Shown here in pieces: positions 17,924-27,513 of a DNA stretch of 64,000 bases (its first letter is position 1; the number at the start of each line of letters is the position of its first letter). Below the pieces are notes generated by a model, which was given only the letters and a program-made list of their open reading frames with translations, was not told the origin of the DNA and ran no database searches. This DNA is from Clostridium bovifaecis (GTDB lineage: Bacteria > Bacillota > Clostridia > Clostridiales > Clostridiaceae): the NCBI GenBank assembly GCA_009738435.1, contig CP046522.1, positions 1,705,249-1,769,248 of the forward strand, given 5' to 3'. Made by a program: the position numbers and the translations under genes.

Positions 17924-18567
17924 AGTTTAAAGTAAATAATAAAGTTGAGATAATATCTGAGGAAGGGGTGTTTGCTTGTGATATTCAAGATATCCAAGAT
18001 AAACATTTAGCTATAAGTATCCCCATAAAGGATTTTCAATATTTACCCTTAAGAAAAGATGAAAGAATCCAAGTTTTGTATTATGAGGGGAATAATATAT
18101 ATAAGTTTGCTTCGTCAGTAATCAAAAGAGATAAATCAAATATACCGTTGCTTTGGATTAAGATACCAGATAGGTTTGAAAAGATTCAAAGAAGAAAATT
18201 TGTTCGGGTTTCTGTACTCTATGAAGCAAGATGTGCTCTAATTGATAGAGATTTGGAATTGAATAAGGAGAATTTATCTAATATAAGATTTCACAAAGGA
18301 ACTATATTGGATTTAAGCGGAGGCGGGGCTAGGCTTAAGACTGAGTTATCAGCGAAAAAAGATGACGTATTTATCTTAGTTTTACCTGTTGAAGAAAGTT
18401 TCCTAATTGTGAAGGGAGAAGTAAAAAGAGCAGCACTAGATGAGTTAGGAGAAAGGATTTACGGATTAAATTTCATAAACCTAAAAATGATGGAACAAGA
18501 AAAAATAATAAGATCTGTATTTCAAATTATGAGAGAGCAAATGAAGAAGGGATTAAGGGAGGAATAA
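17911..18567 (+). CDS. YcgR/YpfA-like PilZ domain protein, c-di-GMP flagellar brake
   Basis: The N-terminal half (about residues 1-90) resembles the YcgR_2 domain, ending near LPLLWIKIPDRFEKI. The C-terminal half is PilZ, with the arginine motif RRKFVRVSV and the DLSGGGARLK motif, both of which contact cyclic di-GMP. Proteins of this kind bind stator or switch and slow the motor when c-di-GMP is high. Its place inside the flagellar operon between flhG and the sigma-28 gene supports this role, though direct evidence is lacking. Length 218 is normal. Start ATG 17911 follows AAGGAGGGG within the flhG end. Confidence 0.88.
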   Translation: MAGLKFKVNNKVEIISEEGVFACDIQDIQDKHLAISIPIKDFQYLPLRKDERIQVLYYEGNNIYKFASSVIKRDKSNIPLLWIKIPDRFEKIQRRKFVRVSVLYEARCALIDRDLELNKENLSNIRFHKGTILDLSGGGARLKTELSAKKDDVFILVLPVEESFLIVKGEVKRAALDELGERIYGLNFINLKMMEQEKIIRSVFQIMREQMKKGLREE

Positions 18568-18569
18568 AA

Positions 18570-19298
18570 ATGTCCATAGCTAGCAGTGTAGATGTAAGAG
18601 AACAAATAGTAAAGAAATACATTCCATTGGTAAAGTATATTGCTTCTAGAGTGATTATTGGTAAGAGCAAATATATAGAATTTGAGGACTTGCTTGGTTA
18701 TGGTATGGTAGGACTCATGGATGCTTTAAATAAGTTTGATGAAAGTAAGGGCATGAAATTTTCGACTTATGCTTCAATACGAATAAGAGGATCCATGATT
18801 GATGAGATTAGAAAGAATAGTCCTATTTCAAAAGGCGCTATGGACAAACTGAACAGATACAATGCAGCAATAGAGCTTCTTCAAAAGAAAAATCTAAAGG
18901 AACCAAATAATATTGAAATAGCTGAAGAGCTTGGGGTAACTATAGGAGAAGTAGGAGAAATAGAGAATTTTATAAATTATATATCAGTTGTATCCCTTGA
19001 GGACTTAATATTTTCAGAAGACGATGATATGTCTTTAATGGGAACCATTGAGGATGAAAAAAGTCCGAATCCAGAAAGAACACTAGAAGATCAGGAGAGA
19101 GTTGAATATTTGACTAAGGCTTTAGACATGTTAAACGAAAAAGACAAAACTGTACTGTCATTATATTATTATGAAGGAATGACTTTAAAAGAAATTGGTA
19201 AGGTATTGGGAGTTTCAGAATCCAGAGTATGTCAGTTACATAGTAGAGCTATATTACATCTTAGAAAAATGATGAACAAGCTTAAATATGAAGTTTAA
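18570..19298 (+). CDS. fliA: Sigma-28 family RNA polymerase sigma factor (FliA/SigD)
   Basis: A 242-residue group 3 sigma factor that reads class III flagellar and chemotaxis promoters. Region 2 contains IEFEDLLGYGMVGLMDALNKFDESKGMKFSTYASIRIRGSMIDEIRK-like sequence, with the FAxxRIRGxMIDxIR pattern typical of FliA/SigD/WhiG. Region 4 contains TLKEIGKVLGVSESRVCQLHSRAI. Location at the end of the fla operon mirrors sigD of Bacillus. I did not see an anti-sigma factor (flgM) in this window. Confidence 0.94.
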   Translation: MSIASSVDVREQIVKKYIPLVKYIASRVIIGKSKYIEFEDLLGYGMVGLMDALNKFDESKGMKFSTYASIRIRGSMIDEIRKNSPISKGAMDKLNRYNAAIELLQKKNLKEPNNIEIAEELGVTIGEVGEIENFINYISVVSLEDLIFSEDDDMSLMGTIEDEKSPNPERTLEDQERVEYLTKALDMLNEKDKTVLSLYYYEGMTLKEIGKVLGVSESRVCQLHSRAILHLRKMMNKLKYEV

Positions 19299-19316
19299 AG
19301 ATTATGAGGTGGAATT

Positions 19317-19877
19317 ATGGGGACAGCTATAACCTTGTTCATTATAGGGGTGTCTTTAATACTTTTAAACTTTAGGGCTATAGTGAAGGAGAAAAACTCT
19401 TTTCAAGGGATGCTCAATAGGGCAGAGGTAGATATGGAAGAAGTCGAGGTTGAAATAGGTAAGCTTCGCAAGGAATTTGCAGAAACCTTATTAGAAATTC
19501 AAACTCAAATAGTAAATCTGGAAAAAGGTATAATAAACAATAAAAATCATACCAAAGACAGGTTGGACGAGGTACATATAAAAAATTATAAAGATAGCAT
19601 AAATTATAACGATATAATAAATGACATTGTAGATATTGATTTTAACAAAATTAAAAGTTTAAAACAAGAAACTAATGATGAAGATATTATTATAGAAGAA
19701 TTGGATAAAAATGAAACAGTTCAGGAAAGTGAAAATAAGGAATCAGGAAATAATAGCATAAGGATAAAAGAAGTTGAAAGACTTTTAGATCAAGACTTCA
19801 GCATCGAAGAAATATCAAACATGCTTAAAATAGGTAAGGGGGAAATACTATTAATAAAGGAATTATACTTAAAATAA
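19317..19877 (+). CDS. DUF6115-like flagellar cluster protein
   Basis: The product (186 residues) has a short N-terminal membrane helix (TAITLFIIGVSLILLNF), a coiled-coil stretch of alternating Glu/Lys/Val through residue 80, a long acidic linker, and a compact C-terminal segment EVERLLDQDFSIEEISNMLKIGKGEILLIKELYL. That last segment looks like a small helix-turn-helix and is the conserved part of the DUF6115 family found beside sigD in clostridia. Function is unknown. Overlap with the next small gene suggests coupled translation. Confidence 0.75.
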   Translation: MGTAITLFIIGVSLILLNFRAIVKEKNSFQGMLNRAEVDMEEVEVEIGKLRKEFAETLLEIQTQIVNLEKGIINNKNHTKDRLDEVHIKNYKDSINYNDIINDIVDIDFNKIKSLKQETNDEDIIIEELDKNETVQESENKESGNNSIRIKEVERLLDQDFSIEEISNMLKIGKGEILLIKELYLK

Positions 19878-20101
19878 AAAATATAATAGACTTTTTATGT
19901 GATAGAAAATTGCTTATAGGAATAGGAATAGGAATTATTATTTCCACCTTACTTATGATAAATGCAAAAATACAAGTAAACTTATCTAGATATGAAATTG
20001 AAATGAAGGCAAGAGAATATGGCATGGAATATAAGAGTGAACATAAAGTCATAGAAGAAATACCTTCTTCTAATTCAAAAAGTGAGGGTGTGAAAAAATG
20101 A
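19850..20101 (+). CDS. Small membrane protein, YceG/MltG-like N-terminal region; start uncertain
   Basis: A single-pass membrane protein with the helix LLIGIGIGIIISTLLM followed by SRYEIEMKAREYGMEY, a pattern seen in short clostridial proteins often labelled YceG-like. The catalytic part of MltG is absent, so no enzymatic role is claimed. The first ordinary start in this frame is TTG 19910, with a weak ribosome site. The frame stays open upstream into the end of the previous gene, where ATT at 19850 has AAGGGGG eight or nine bases ahead and yields a natural N-terminus INKGIILKIKNIIDFL. An ATT start is rare, so 19910 remains possible. Confidence 0.55.
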   Translation: MNKGIILKIKNIIDFLCDRKLLIGIGIGIIISTLLMINAKIQVNLSRYEIEMKAREYGMEYKSEHKVIEEIPSSNSKSEGVKK

Positions 20102-20889
20102 TTAGAGGAATATATACTGCTGTTTCAGGTTTAATTACTCAAGAAGCAAAGCAAGATGTAATTAGTAATAATTTAGCAAATGCTAATACTGTAGGTTACA
20201 AAAAAGATAATTTAATGACTAAAAAATTTGATGATGTTTTAATACAAAATTATGACAAGATTGTAAATGGAGAAAATTTTAGAAATGTTATAGGAAGCCT
20301 TTCTATGGGAAGTAAAATAGATGGAACCTATGTGAATTTCAACCAGGGAGTAATTGAAGCTACAGATAAGGATACTGATTTTGCAATACGTGGAAATGGT
20401 TTTTTCACTGTAGCACGTGATAATGGACTAGAGGTACAAAATTATTATACAAGAAATGGACATTTTCACATAAATAATGATGGTTATTTAGTAAATGATA
20501 TGGGGGATATGGTATTAGCTAGAAAAATCAACTCAGGTGCAGTGGAACCTATTAACGCTGTAGTAAATGGAAGGCTTACTAAAATTAAGTGTGGCGAAAA
20601 TGGGGATATAAGTTTAGATAATGTTCCAACTTACCAAATTCAGATAATGGATTTTGAGGACTATAGTTCCCTAAAAAAGATGGAAGACAATCTTTATAGA
20701 GGAGAAAGCCCTATTGAAGTTACTAATGCAAAAATAGATCAAGGTTCTTTAGAAAGGTCCAATGTAGATGTTATGAGCGAGATGGCTGATATGATGATGA
20801 CTATGCGAACTTTTGAAAGCAGCCAAAAGGTTGTTCAATCTTTAGATGAAACTTTAGGGAAAACAGTAAATGAAGTTGGTAGGGTATGA
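20098..20889 (+). CDS. flgF: Flagellar hook-basal body (rod) protein, FlgF/FlgG type
   Basis: A 263-residue axial protein of the flagellar rod. The N-terminus MIRGIYTAVSGLITQEAKQDVISNNLANANTVGYKKD carries the SNNLANxxTxGYK signature, and the C-terminus ends with ERSNVDVMSEMADMMMTMRTFESSQKVVQSLDETL, the typical terminal helix. DTDFAIRGNGFFTV is the usual central motif. It is paired with a paralogue at 20995, equivalent to FlhO/FlhP of Bacillus. Distinguishing FlgF from FlgG by eye is uncertain. ATG 20098 overlaps the preceding small gene by four bases. Confidence 0.9.
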   Translation: MIRGIYTAVSGLITQEAKQDVISNNLANANTVGYKKDNLMTKKFDDVLIQNYDKIVNGENFRNVIGSLSMGSKIDGTYVNFNQGVIEATDKDTDFAIRGNGFFTVARDNGLEVQNYYTRNGHFHINNDGYLVNDMGDMVLARKINSGAVEPINAVVNGRLTKIKCGENGDISLDNVPTYQIQIMDFEDYSSLKKMEDNLYRGESPIEVTNAKIDQGSLERSNVDVMSEMADMMMTMRTFESSQKVVQSLDETLGKTVNEVGRV

Positions 20890-20994
20890 TAAACTCTAGG
20901 CTTTGAAGAAAGTTATTTTGTCTCAATTAAGCTTAGTAATCCTTATCCAAGAAGGTAATCGCAGGATAAGAAACTATATAAGGGGTGCAGACTT

Positions 20995-21801
20995 ATGATA
21001 AGAAGCATATGGAACTCGAGAAGCGGTATGTCAGCTCAAATGGAAAAACTAAACGCTGTTTCAAATAATATAGCAAATGTTAATACTACAGGATATAAAA
21101 GAGTAGATGTCAATTTCAGCAATTTGATGCAGGAGACTTTAAATAGAAAAGGATATCCTGTAGATGAAAATAAAGATGGTAATCTATCTTTCACTGGAAC
21201 AGGTGTTAAAGCTTCTGAATTACAGATGGATAATTCTCAGGGAAGTCTAATACAGACGGGTAGCAATATGGACTTAGCCATAGATGGAAAAGGGATGTTT
21301 ATGGTAATAGACGCTAATGGGAATAAAGCATATACAAGAGGTGGTTCCTTTGGTGTTGATAGAGACGGAACTATTGTTGATAGCAACGGTAACAGGTTAG
21401 TAATATTAAATCAAAATGATGAGAATATAAATGTTAAAGGAGTAGGCTTTACAAAGGAATCCTTTATATTTGATGAGAAAGGAAATTTACAAGGAGATAA
21501 CTATGTGGGATTTAGAATTCCAATATATAAAACTATAGGAGACAATTCTATGAAAAGCATAGGAAAAAACCTATATTCTCCTGAAGTTATCATTGAGGAA
21601 AATGGACTAATGCAGGAGGCTGAAGTAACAGAGAGCAGAGATGGAGATATACTTCAAGGCTTTATTGAAAATTCAAATGTAGATTTAGGAAAAGAAATGT
21701 CTGATATGATTATAACGCAAAGAGCTTTTCAATTAAATTCAAGCGCTCTTAGAACAGCAGATGAAATGTGGCAAATGGCAAACAATCTAAAGGGTAGATA
21801 A
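20995..21801 (+). CDS. flgG: Flagellar basal-body rod protein FlgG
   Basis: A second rod protein of 268 residues, starting MIRSIWNSRSGMSAQMEKLNAVSNNIANVNTTGYKRVDV and ending NVDLGKEMSDMIITQRAFQLNSSALRTADEMWQMANNLKG, both canonical. The segment NMDLAIDGKGMFMV is the conserved core. The 105-base gap from the preceding paralogue includes a small hairpin (CTTATCC 20942-20948 with GGATAAG 20964-20970). It is the last clear flagellar gene in the operon. Confidence 0.92.
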   Translation: MIRSIWNSRSGMSAQMEKLNAVSNNIANVNTTGYKRVDVNFSNLMQETLNRKGYPVDENKDGNLSFTGTGVKASELQMDNSQGSLIQTGSNMDLAIDGKGMFMVIDANGNKAYTRGGSFGVDRDGTIVDSNGNRLVILNQNDENINVKGVGFTKESFIFDEKGNLQGDNYVGFRIPIYKTIGDNSMKSIGKNLYSPEVIIEENGLMQEAEVTESRDGDILQGFIENSNVDLGKEMSDMIITQRAFQLNSSALRTADEMWQMANNLKGR

Positions 21802-21888
21802 AAATTTATAAAAGTAGAATTATTCACTAGCCTTCCTACATATTATTATAATGGAGATATGCACTAGAAATTTAAAGGAGTGGGTAAT

Positions 21889-22660
21889 TTGGGATAGGGT
21901 ATGTAATGGGATGTTTGCTGAGTATTTTGTTTTGGAGATTTAATAGACAAGCATTATTTCAAAAGGTGGATTTAAGGCTAAGAAAGAGTATAAAAAGTCC
22001 ACAGCTTCTTCAGGTGTTATACTTTATACTTATGATATTAATATGTTTAGCACTAGAAACAACTTTAAAAGGACAAATATATAATGGCATAACTACTTTT
22101 TTAGTTTTAGATATAAGTAATTCTGAACGAGAAAATCTATCTTTGAAAGAAAGAACGGATTTCTATAATACTATATCTAGGATAACAAGAGCTATTGTTT
22201 GTGGTTTTACTGCACCTCTATTCTATATAGCAGTATTAGGCAATTATGCCGCAATTATATATATGATGTCTACAACTTAAGCTTTAATAAGGATAACAAA
22301 ATATTTATAGAGGCTTGGAGGATATTTACTATAATTCCTGCTTTTTTGGTACAAGTTTTTTTGTATATTGTATACCTTATAAGACATAAAGAGCTAAGAA
22401 TAGATTTTAAAGGAGACTACTTAACTAGCGCATTTAAAGAACCTCTTTTAAATGTCAATATTTTAGCAGCTTACATAGAATCCGTTAACTTTTATTATTA
22501 TTTTGAAGCTGATGGTGAGACAGATTATATTAAAAGCTATGGAAGATATAAAAAGAGTATAGAATATGTAGATATTAAAGATTATTTAGGAATCGCATAT
22601 ATAGTATGCATGATAAATTTTATGGGATTTGTTTATTGGTTATTTCTGAGAGCATATTAA
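21889..22660 (+). pseudogene. Unknown multi-pass membrane protein (frameshifted)
   Basis: I do not recognise this family. Two overlapping pieces, 21906-22280 and 22199-22660, join into one protein of about 257 residues with several hydrophobic segments (VLYFILMILICLALE, GFTAPLFYIAVLG, IPAFLVQVFLYIVYLI, LGIAYIVCMINFMGFVYWLF). One missing T at 22277-22278 joins them as STTLSFNKDN. A second missing G at 21891-21893 would connect TTG 21889, which sits behind AAAGGAG, to the reading frame as MGIGYVMGC. Both breaks are in short homopolymer runs. It ends at a strong bidirectional terminator. Whether it belongs to the flagellar operon is unclear. Confidence 0.6.
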
Positions 22661-22710
22661 TTAAGGGTTTATGGAGCAGCGTTTGCTTCATAAACCCTTA
22701 ATTTTATTTG
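22659..22710. terminator. Bidirectional rho-independent terminator
   Basis: A perfect 15-bp stem (22659-22673 with 22689-22703, core AAGGGTTTATG / CATAAACCCTT) encloses a 15-base loop and is flanked by T-rich DNA on the + strand and A-rich DNA on the other. It separates two convergent genes and should stop both. Confidence 0.88.
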
Positions 22711-24347
22711 ATTGCTTCAATGGCTGCTGTAAGTGGTGGAATTACCTGTTTCTTTCTTGACAATAGATTTGGAACATAAGCAGAGTTATTTTCTAAAGTA
22801 ACATTAAATGCTTTTGTTATATACTCTGTTTTATCGCCTACAGCTATTACCTCTGAGCCATTTTGAATTATGTCAGTTAGAAGTAAAACAAGAAGATCAA
22901 ATTTTTCAGCTTCGCATTTTCCCTTCATATAAGCGGTCATTTCATCTTTCATAGGAGCAAATCCTTCAAGATCCATTGTGCTCACTTGAGCAACCCCTAT
23001 TTTATTATCTAGAAGAGTAAAGGCTTTGAAGTCTGTATTGAAAATTTCGTCTACACTTCTGCCAGCAAAAGAAGTTCCGGCTTTAAACATTTCTTTTGCG
23101 TATTCTTCAACATCGATATCAGCTATTTTTGCAAGTCTATTCAACATTAACTTATCAAAATTAGTAGCAGTTGGTGATTTGAATAATAGGGTGTCAGATA
23201 TTATAGCACTAGATAAAAGCCCAGCTGCCTGTCTTGAAGGTCTAATGCCATTTTCAAAAAATATAGAAGCTATTATTGAAGCTGTGCATCCAACAGGCTC
23301 ATTTCTAAAATATATAGGATTGCCAGTTTGTAAATCTGCAATTCTATGATGATCTATAACTTCTATTATTTCAGCGTCTTCAAGTCCTTCTACTGATTGT
23401 GATAATTCATTGTGATCTACTAAAATAACTTTTTTATTAACCTGAGAGATTAAGTGGTACCTTGAAATAGTACCAAGCACTTTATTATTATTATCAAGAA
23501 CAGGATAGCTTCTAAATCTAGTTTTAGCCATAACATTCTTTACATCTTCTACATAATCTATGTTTTTAAAGTGTACAATTTCTTCCTTAGTCATAACATA
23601 TCTTACGGGAATGCTTTGAATTATCATTCTAGCTGCTGTAAAAGAGTCGTAAGGAGTGGTTATGATAGAACATCCAGCCTTTTGAGCCTTTTCTAATATT
23701 GCAGAACTTATGTCATGATTACCTGTAACAATCATTAGGGAAGCTTTATCTTCTATTATAGCTTCCTGAGTATCTTCTCTATTTCCACATATAATTATAT
23801 CGCCTGGTTCCATAATCTTTTTTAAGCTGTCAGGTCCCATAGCAGCGACTAAAATCTTTCCAGTATAATTTTCTAAACCTTTATGTTCATGTATTGAATT
23901 ACCGGATAAAGTATCAACTATATTTTCAAAAGGAGTATTGCTTTTAGCTAAAATATAATTATCCCATATATCCATATAGGCTGCTGTCAGATTTGAAAGG
24001 CTGACAATACCTATAAAAGCATCATTATTATCTACTACAGGTAAAGTTTTCACATTATTTTTTTTCATTAAAGTCCAAGCAGTCTTTAATGAGGTTTCTG
24101 GATATACAGGAGCTACTTTGTCCATATCCAAATCCTTTACTTGAGCTTTCAGACTTTCAACAAATCGTGGTTTCTTAACTCCAAAATAATCTAGTACAAA
24201 TTGAGTTTCTCTGCTCACATCACCTATTCTAATAGGTATTGCATCTAAACCAGCAGATTTATTCTTAAATTCTGCGTAAGCAAGAGCAGAACATATTGAG
24301 TCTGTATCTGGGTTCTTATGTCCTGTAATGTAAATTACATCTTTCAT
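22704..24347 (-). CDS. Manganese-dependent inorganic pyrophosphatase with CBS-DRTGG insert
   Basis: A family II (DHH) pyrophosphatase that hydrolyses PPi, driving biosynthesis. The N-terminal GHKNPDTDSICSALAYA and the DHH motif EVIDHHRIADLQ are metal-binding. Between them (about residues 70-300) lie two CBS domains flanking a DRTGG domain, seen as NNVKTLPVVDNNDAFIGIVSL and RFRSYPVLDNNNKVLGTISR. In characterised clostridial enzymes of this type, AMP and ADP inhibit and diadenosine polyphosphates activate through this insert. Length 547 matches the long class. AGGAGG precedes the start codon on the minus strand. Confidence 0.93.
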   Translation of the reverse strand: MKDVIYITGHKNPDTDSICSALAYAEFKNKSAGLDAIPIRIGDVSRETQFVLDYFGVKKPRFVESLKAQVKDLDMDKVAPVYPETSLKTAWTLMKKNNVKTLPVVDNNDAFIGIVSLSNLTAAYMDIWDNYILAKSNTPFENIVDTLSGNSIHEHKGLENYTGKILVAAMGPDSLKKIMEPGDIIICGNREDTQEAIIEDKASLMIVTGNHDISSAILEKAQKAGCSIITTPYDSFTAARMIIQSIPVRYVMTKEEIVHFKNIDYVEDVKNVMAKTRFRSYPVLDNNNKVLGTISRYHLISQVNKKVILVDHNELSQSVEGLEDAEIIEVIDHHRIADLQTGNPIYFRNEPVGCTASIIASIFFENGIRPSRQAAGLLSSAIISDTLLFKSPTATNFDKLMLNRLAKIADIDVEEYAKEMFKAGTSFAGRSVDEIFNTDFKAFTLLDNKIGVAQVSTMDLEGFAPMKDEMTAYMKGKCEAEKFDLLVLLLTDIIQNGSEVIAVGDKTEYITKAFNVTLENNSAYVPNLLSRKKQVIPPLTAAIEAIK

Positions 24348-24530
24348 CTAATGTTCCTCCTACATAATAATAAAAAATTTACTTTACTATTTTACCATAA
24401 AACCAGGATATTTTATAATTTTTTAAAAATATATTTTTTTCATAAGTTACTATGTAATACTCATATATTATTCTAGGGGTGCAAAGAATTGGATAATTAA
24501 ATGGTGGCTTAAAATGATAGGGGGAAGAAC

Positions 24531-27075
24531 ATGGTTAGTGAAAAAAATATGATGAGAGGCCTTACTAATGCAGAAGCTGAAAAAAGACTAAAAGAATATG
24601 GACTAAACGCACTACAGAAAAAAAAGAAAGTTTCACCGATAAAGATATTTTTAGAGCAATTTAATGATTTTATAATTTGGGTTCTACTAGCAGCTACGAT
24701 TTTATCAGCTTTTATAGGAGAAAGAGCGGATGCTATAACTATAATTATTATAGTTATTATGAACGCTATTTTAGGTTTTATTCAAGAATTTAAAACAGAA
24801 AAGTCATTAGAAGCATTAAAAAGTCTTGCAGCACCTACAGCAAAAATTATTAGGAATGACGAAATAAAGGTAATCAATGCAGAATTCCTAGTGCCAGGTG
24901 ATTTAGTAATCCTTGAAAGCGGAGATAGAGTTCCAGCAGACTGTATACTTCTTGAAGGAAATAATATTCTTGTAGATGAATCACTACTTACTGGAGAGTC
25001 TGTAGGGGTAGAAAAAAGCTTAGAAAATAGAAATAATGACATTTATATGGGGACTATAATTCTTAGAGGAAAAGGAACAGCCAAAGTATTGAAGACGGGA
25101 ATGAAAACTGAGATGGGCAAAATAGCTAATATGCTTGATAGTATAGAAGCTGAGAAGTCTCCATTAAAGAAAAAGTTAGCATCTCTAGGAAAGGTAATGG
25201 TTGTGGTATGTATAGCTATTTGCATTCTAGTAACCTTACTTGGAATTGTAAGAGGACAGGATAAATACCAAATGTTCTTATTAGGTGTAAGTTTAGCTGT
25301 TGCTGCAATTCCAGAGGGGATGGCAGCTATCGTTACCGTAGCTTTAGCTTTAGGTGTATCTAGGATGCTAAAAAGAAATGCCCTTGTAAGAAAGCTCCCT
25401 GCTGTAGAGACTTTAGGCTGCACTTCTATAATATGTAGCGATAAAACGGGAACTCTAACTCAGAACAATATGACTGTAGAGAAATTGTATTATAACAATA
25501 AAATTTATGATATCAAAGAAAAGGGTAATGTGAACCTTGAAATTCTAAAAAAAGCTTTCGTATATTGTAATGATTGTGGATATGATTTCAAACAGAAGGA
25601 TTTTGAGAAATCCTTATTAGGTGACCCGACAGAGACAGCTTTGATTAAAGCCTTTTTCAATAAGAGTAGTGAAATAAAAGAGTTTTTAGCAAAAAGCAGA
25701 AGAATATGATATTCCTTTTGACTCTAATAGGAAAATGATGTCTGTAATAATGGAGGAAGGAAATAAGAAAAGATGCTACGTTAAAGGAGCTCCGGAGAGA
25801 ATAATAGAAAGGTGTACTTATATTTTAATAAACAATGAGGTAGTCCCTTTTAAAGGGGAATATAAAGGTAGAGTAATAAAGCAAGTGGAGGGAATGTCCT
25901 ATAATGCTTTAAGATGTATAGCTGCTGCTTATAAGGATAATGATACAGCTAAAGGCAATGCTCTTGAAAAAAACTTAATATTCGTAGGAGTAGCAGGTAT
26001 GAAAGACCCACCAAGAAGAGAAGCAAAAGATGCTGTATTGAAGTGTAAAATGGCTGGGATAAGACCAGTAATGATTACAGGAGATCATAAAAATACTGCC
26101 TATGCTATAGCGAAGGAATTAGGTATATGTAAGAAGGAAGAAGAAGTAGTTACAGGAGAAGAGTTAGATAAGTTATCTGAAAAAGAGTTATCTAATAGAG
26201 TCAATGAACTTTCTGTGTTTGCAAGAGTTAGCCCAAAACATAAATTGCAGATCGTGAAGGCTTTTAAAAATAAAAATAACATAGTTGCCATGACTGGCGA
26301 CGGAGTGAATGATGCTCCAGCGGTGAAAGAAGCAGACATAGGTATATCTATGGGTATATCAGGAACAGATGTTACTAAGGAAGCTTCATCAATGATATTA
26401 TTAGATGACAATTTCGCTACCATAGTTTCAGCTGTGGAAGAAGGAAGGATTATATATGATAATATAAGAAAGTTTATAAGATACTTGCTTTCGTGTAATC
26501 TAGGTGAAGTACTCACTATGTTTTTAGCATCTTTATTTTACTTGGAAACACCATTGCTTCCAATACAGATACTATTTGTGAATTTGGCTACTGATGGACT
26601 TCCAGCTATAGCTCTTGGGGTAGATCCGGCAGATAAAGACATAATGCTTCAAAGACCTAGAGGAAAAGATGAAAGTGTATTTGCAAGAGGACTTAGAGAA
26701 AAAATATTACTAAGAGGAAGCTTGATTGGAGTATGTACTGTACTGGCCTTTTTAACAGGAAGATATTATGGAATGAATTTAGATGCTTGCAGGACTTTGG
26801 CCTTGGGAACCTTAATAATGTCGCAACTAATCCACGTATTTGAATGTAGATCTGAAAAGCACTCTATTTTCGAGATTAAGTTATTTACAAATATATACCT
26901 TGTAGGAGCTGTTTTAGTGTCCATTTCTATGCTTTTATCTATAATATATGTACCATTCTTAAGAACTGTATTTCATACAGTGACTTTAAATTTGGGACAA
27001 TGGGCTATAATATTGTTTTTCTCAGGGTTTATTTCCTTTATAAACAGTTTGTATTTATTTATGAGGAAAAGATAA
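24531..27075 (+). pseudogene. Calcium-type P-type ATPase (frameshifted)
   Basis: A P2-type cation pump, probably exporting Ca2+. Piece one (24531-25709) has the actuator motif LTGES, the PEGMAAIVTVALALG helix 4 and the phosphorylation site DKTGTLTQ (Asp near residue 304). Piece two, read from about 25697 (first ATG 25735) to 27075, has the KGAPERI nucleotide-binding motif, MITGDH, GDGVNDAPAVKEADIGISMG and the C-terminal helices. An A5 run at 25691-25695, one base too long, breaks the frame; with four the join reads AKAEEYDIPFDSNRKMMSV. Full length would be about 847 residues, normal. All catalytic motifs survive. Confidence 0.87.
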
Positions 27076-27101
27076 AAACGTTGACCTTAGTCAACGTTTT
27101 T
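27074..27101. terminator. Bidirectional terminator
   Basis: AAAAACGTTGAC (27074-27085) pairs perfectly with GTCAACGTTTTT (27090-27101) around a CTTA tetraloop. The A and T tails make it work in both directions, between the convergent ATPase gene and the minus-strand gene ending at 27100. Confidence 0.93.
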
Positions 27102-27513
27102 ATCTATATTTTATTTTTTGAGATTGTTGGATTTTTTTCACTGCATCCCCTTCAAGAGGCACTAACTGGTCTTTAGTAGTAAGATTAATGATATTAAGTA
27201 CTTGTATGCTTTCTCTATCGCTTTTGCCTTTCTCACCTTTTAATCCTTGAATGATTAAAGAGTGACCTTGAGCTAATGTCATAAATTCAGGTTTTTTAAA
27301 CCATCTATTTTTCTTATAATAACATTTAATTATATTTTTACTTCTATCAGGTTTTATTACTACAGAAACGATTAATTTATGAAAAATCCATAATATAGAT
27401 TTTTCTTGAATCTTTATTGACATAACCTTACCTTGAGCTTGAGTAATTCTATCACCGTATTTTCTTAAATAATTTTTAGTATAACTTTCAGTTAATTTTT
27501 CTCTAAAACCCAT
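27100..27513 (-). CDS. Conserved hypothetical protein
   Basis: I do not recognise a named family. The 137-residue product is basic, starts MGFREKLTESYTKNYLRKYGDRI, has alternating strand-like hydrophobics in the middle (KVMSIKIQEKSILWIFHKLIVSVVIKPDRS) and no clear membrane helix or signal peptide. The frame opens 12 codons upstream, but the ATG at 27513 has AAAGGAG at the right distance on the minus strand. The VVIKPDRSK and FMTLAQGHSLIIQGLKG segments suggest a small beta-rich fold. It stands alone between a terminator and a divergent gene. Confidence 0.65.
   Translation of the reverse strand: MGFREKLTESYTKNYLRKYGDRITQAQGKVMSIKIQEKSILWIFHKLIVSVVIKPDRSKNIIKCYYKKNRWFKKPEFMTLAQGHSLIIQGLKGEKGKSDRESIQVLNIINLTTKDQLVPLEGDAVKKIQQSQKIKYR

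Noticed and set aside
23026..23349. Plus-strand reading frame inside the pyrophosphatase gene
   Set aside because: It lies wholly within a well-supported minus-strand gene, has no ribosome site and no recognisable domain.
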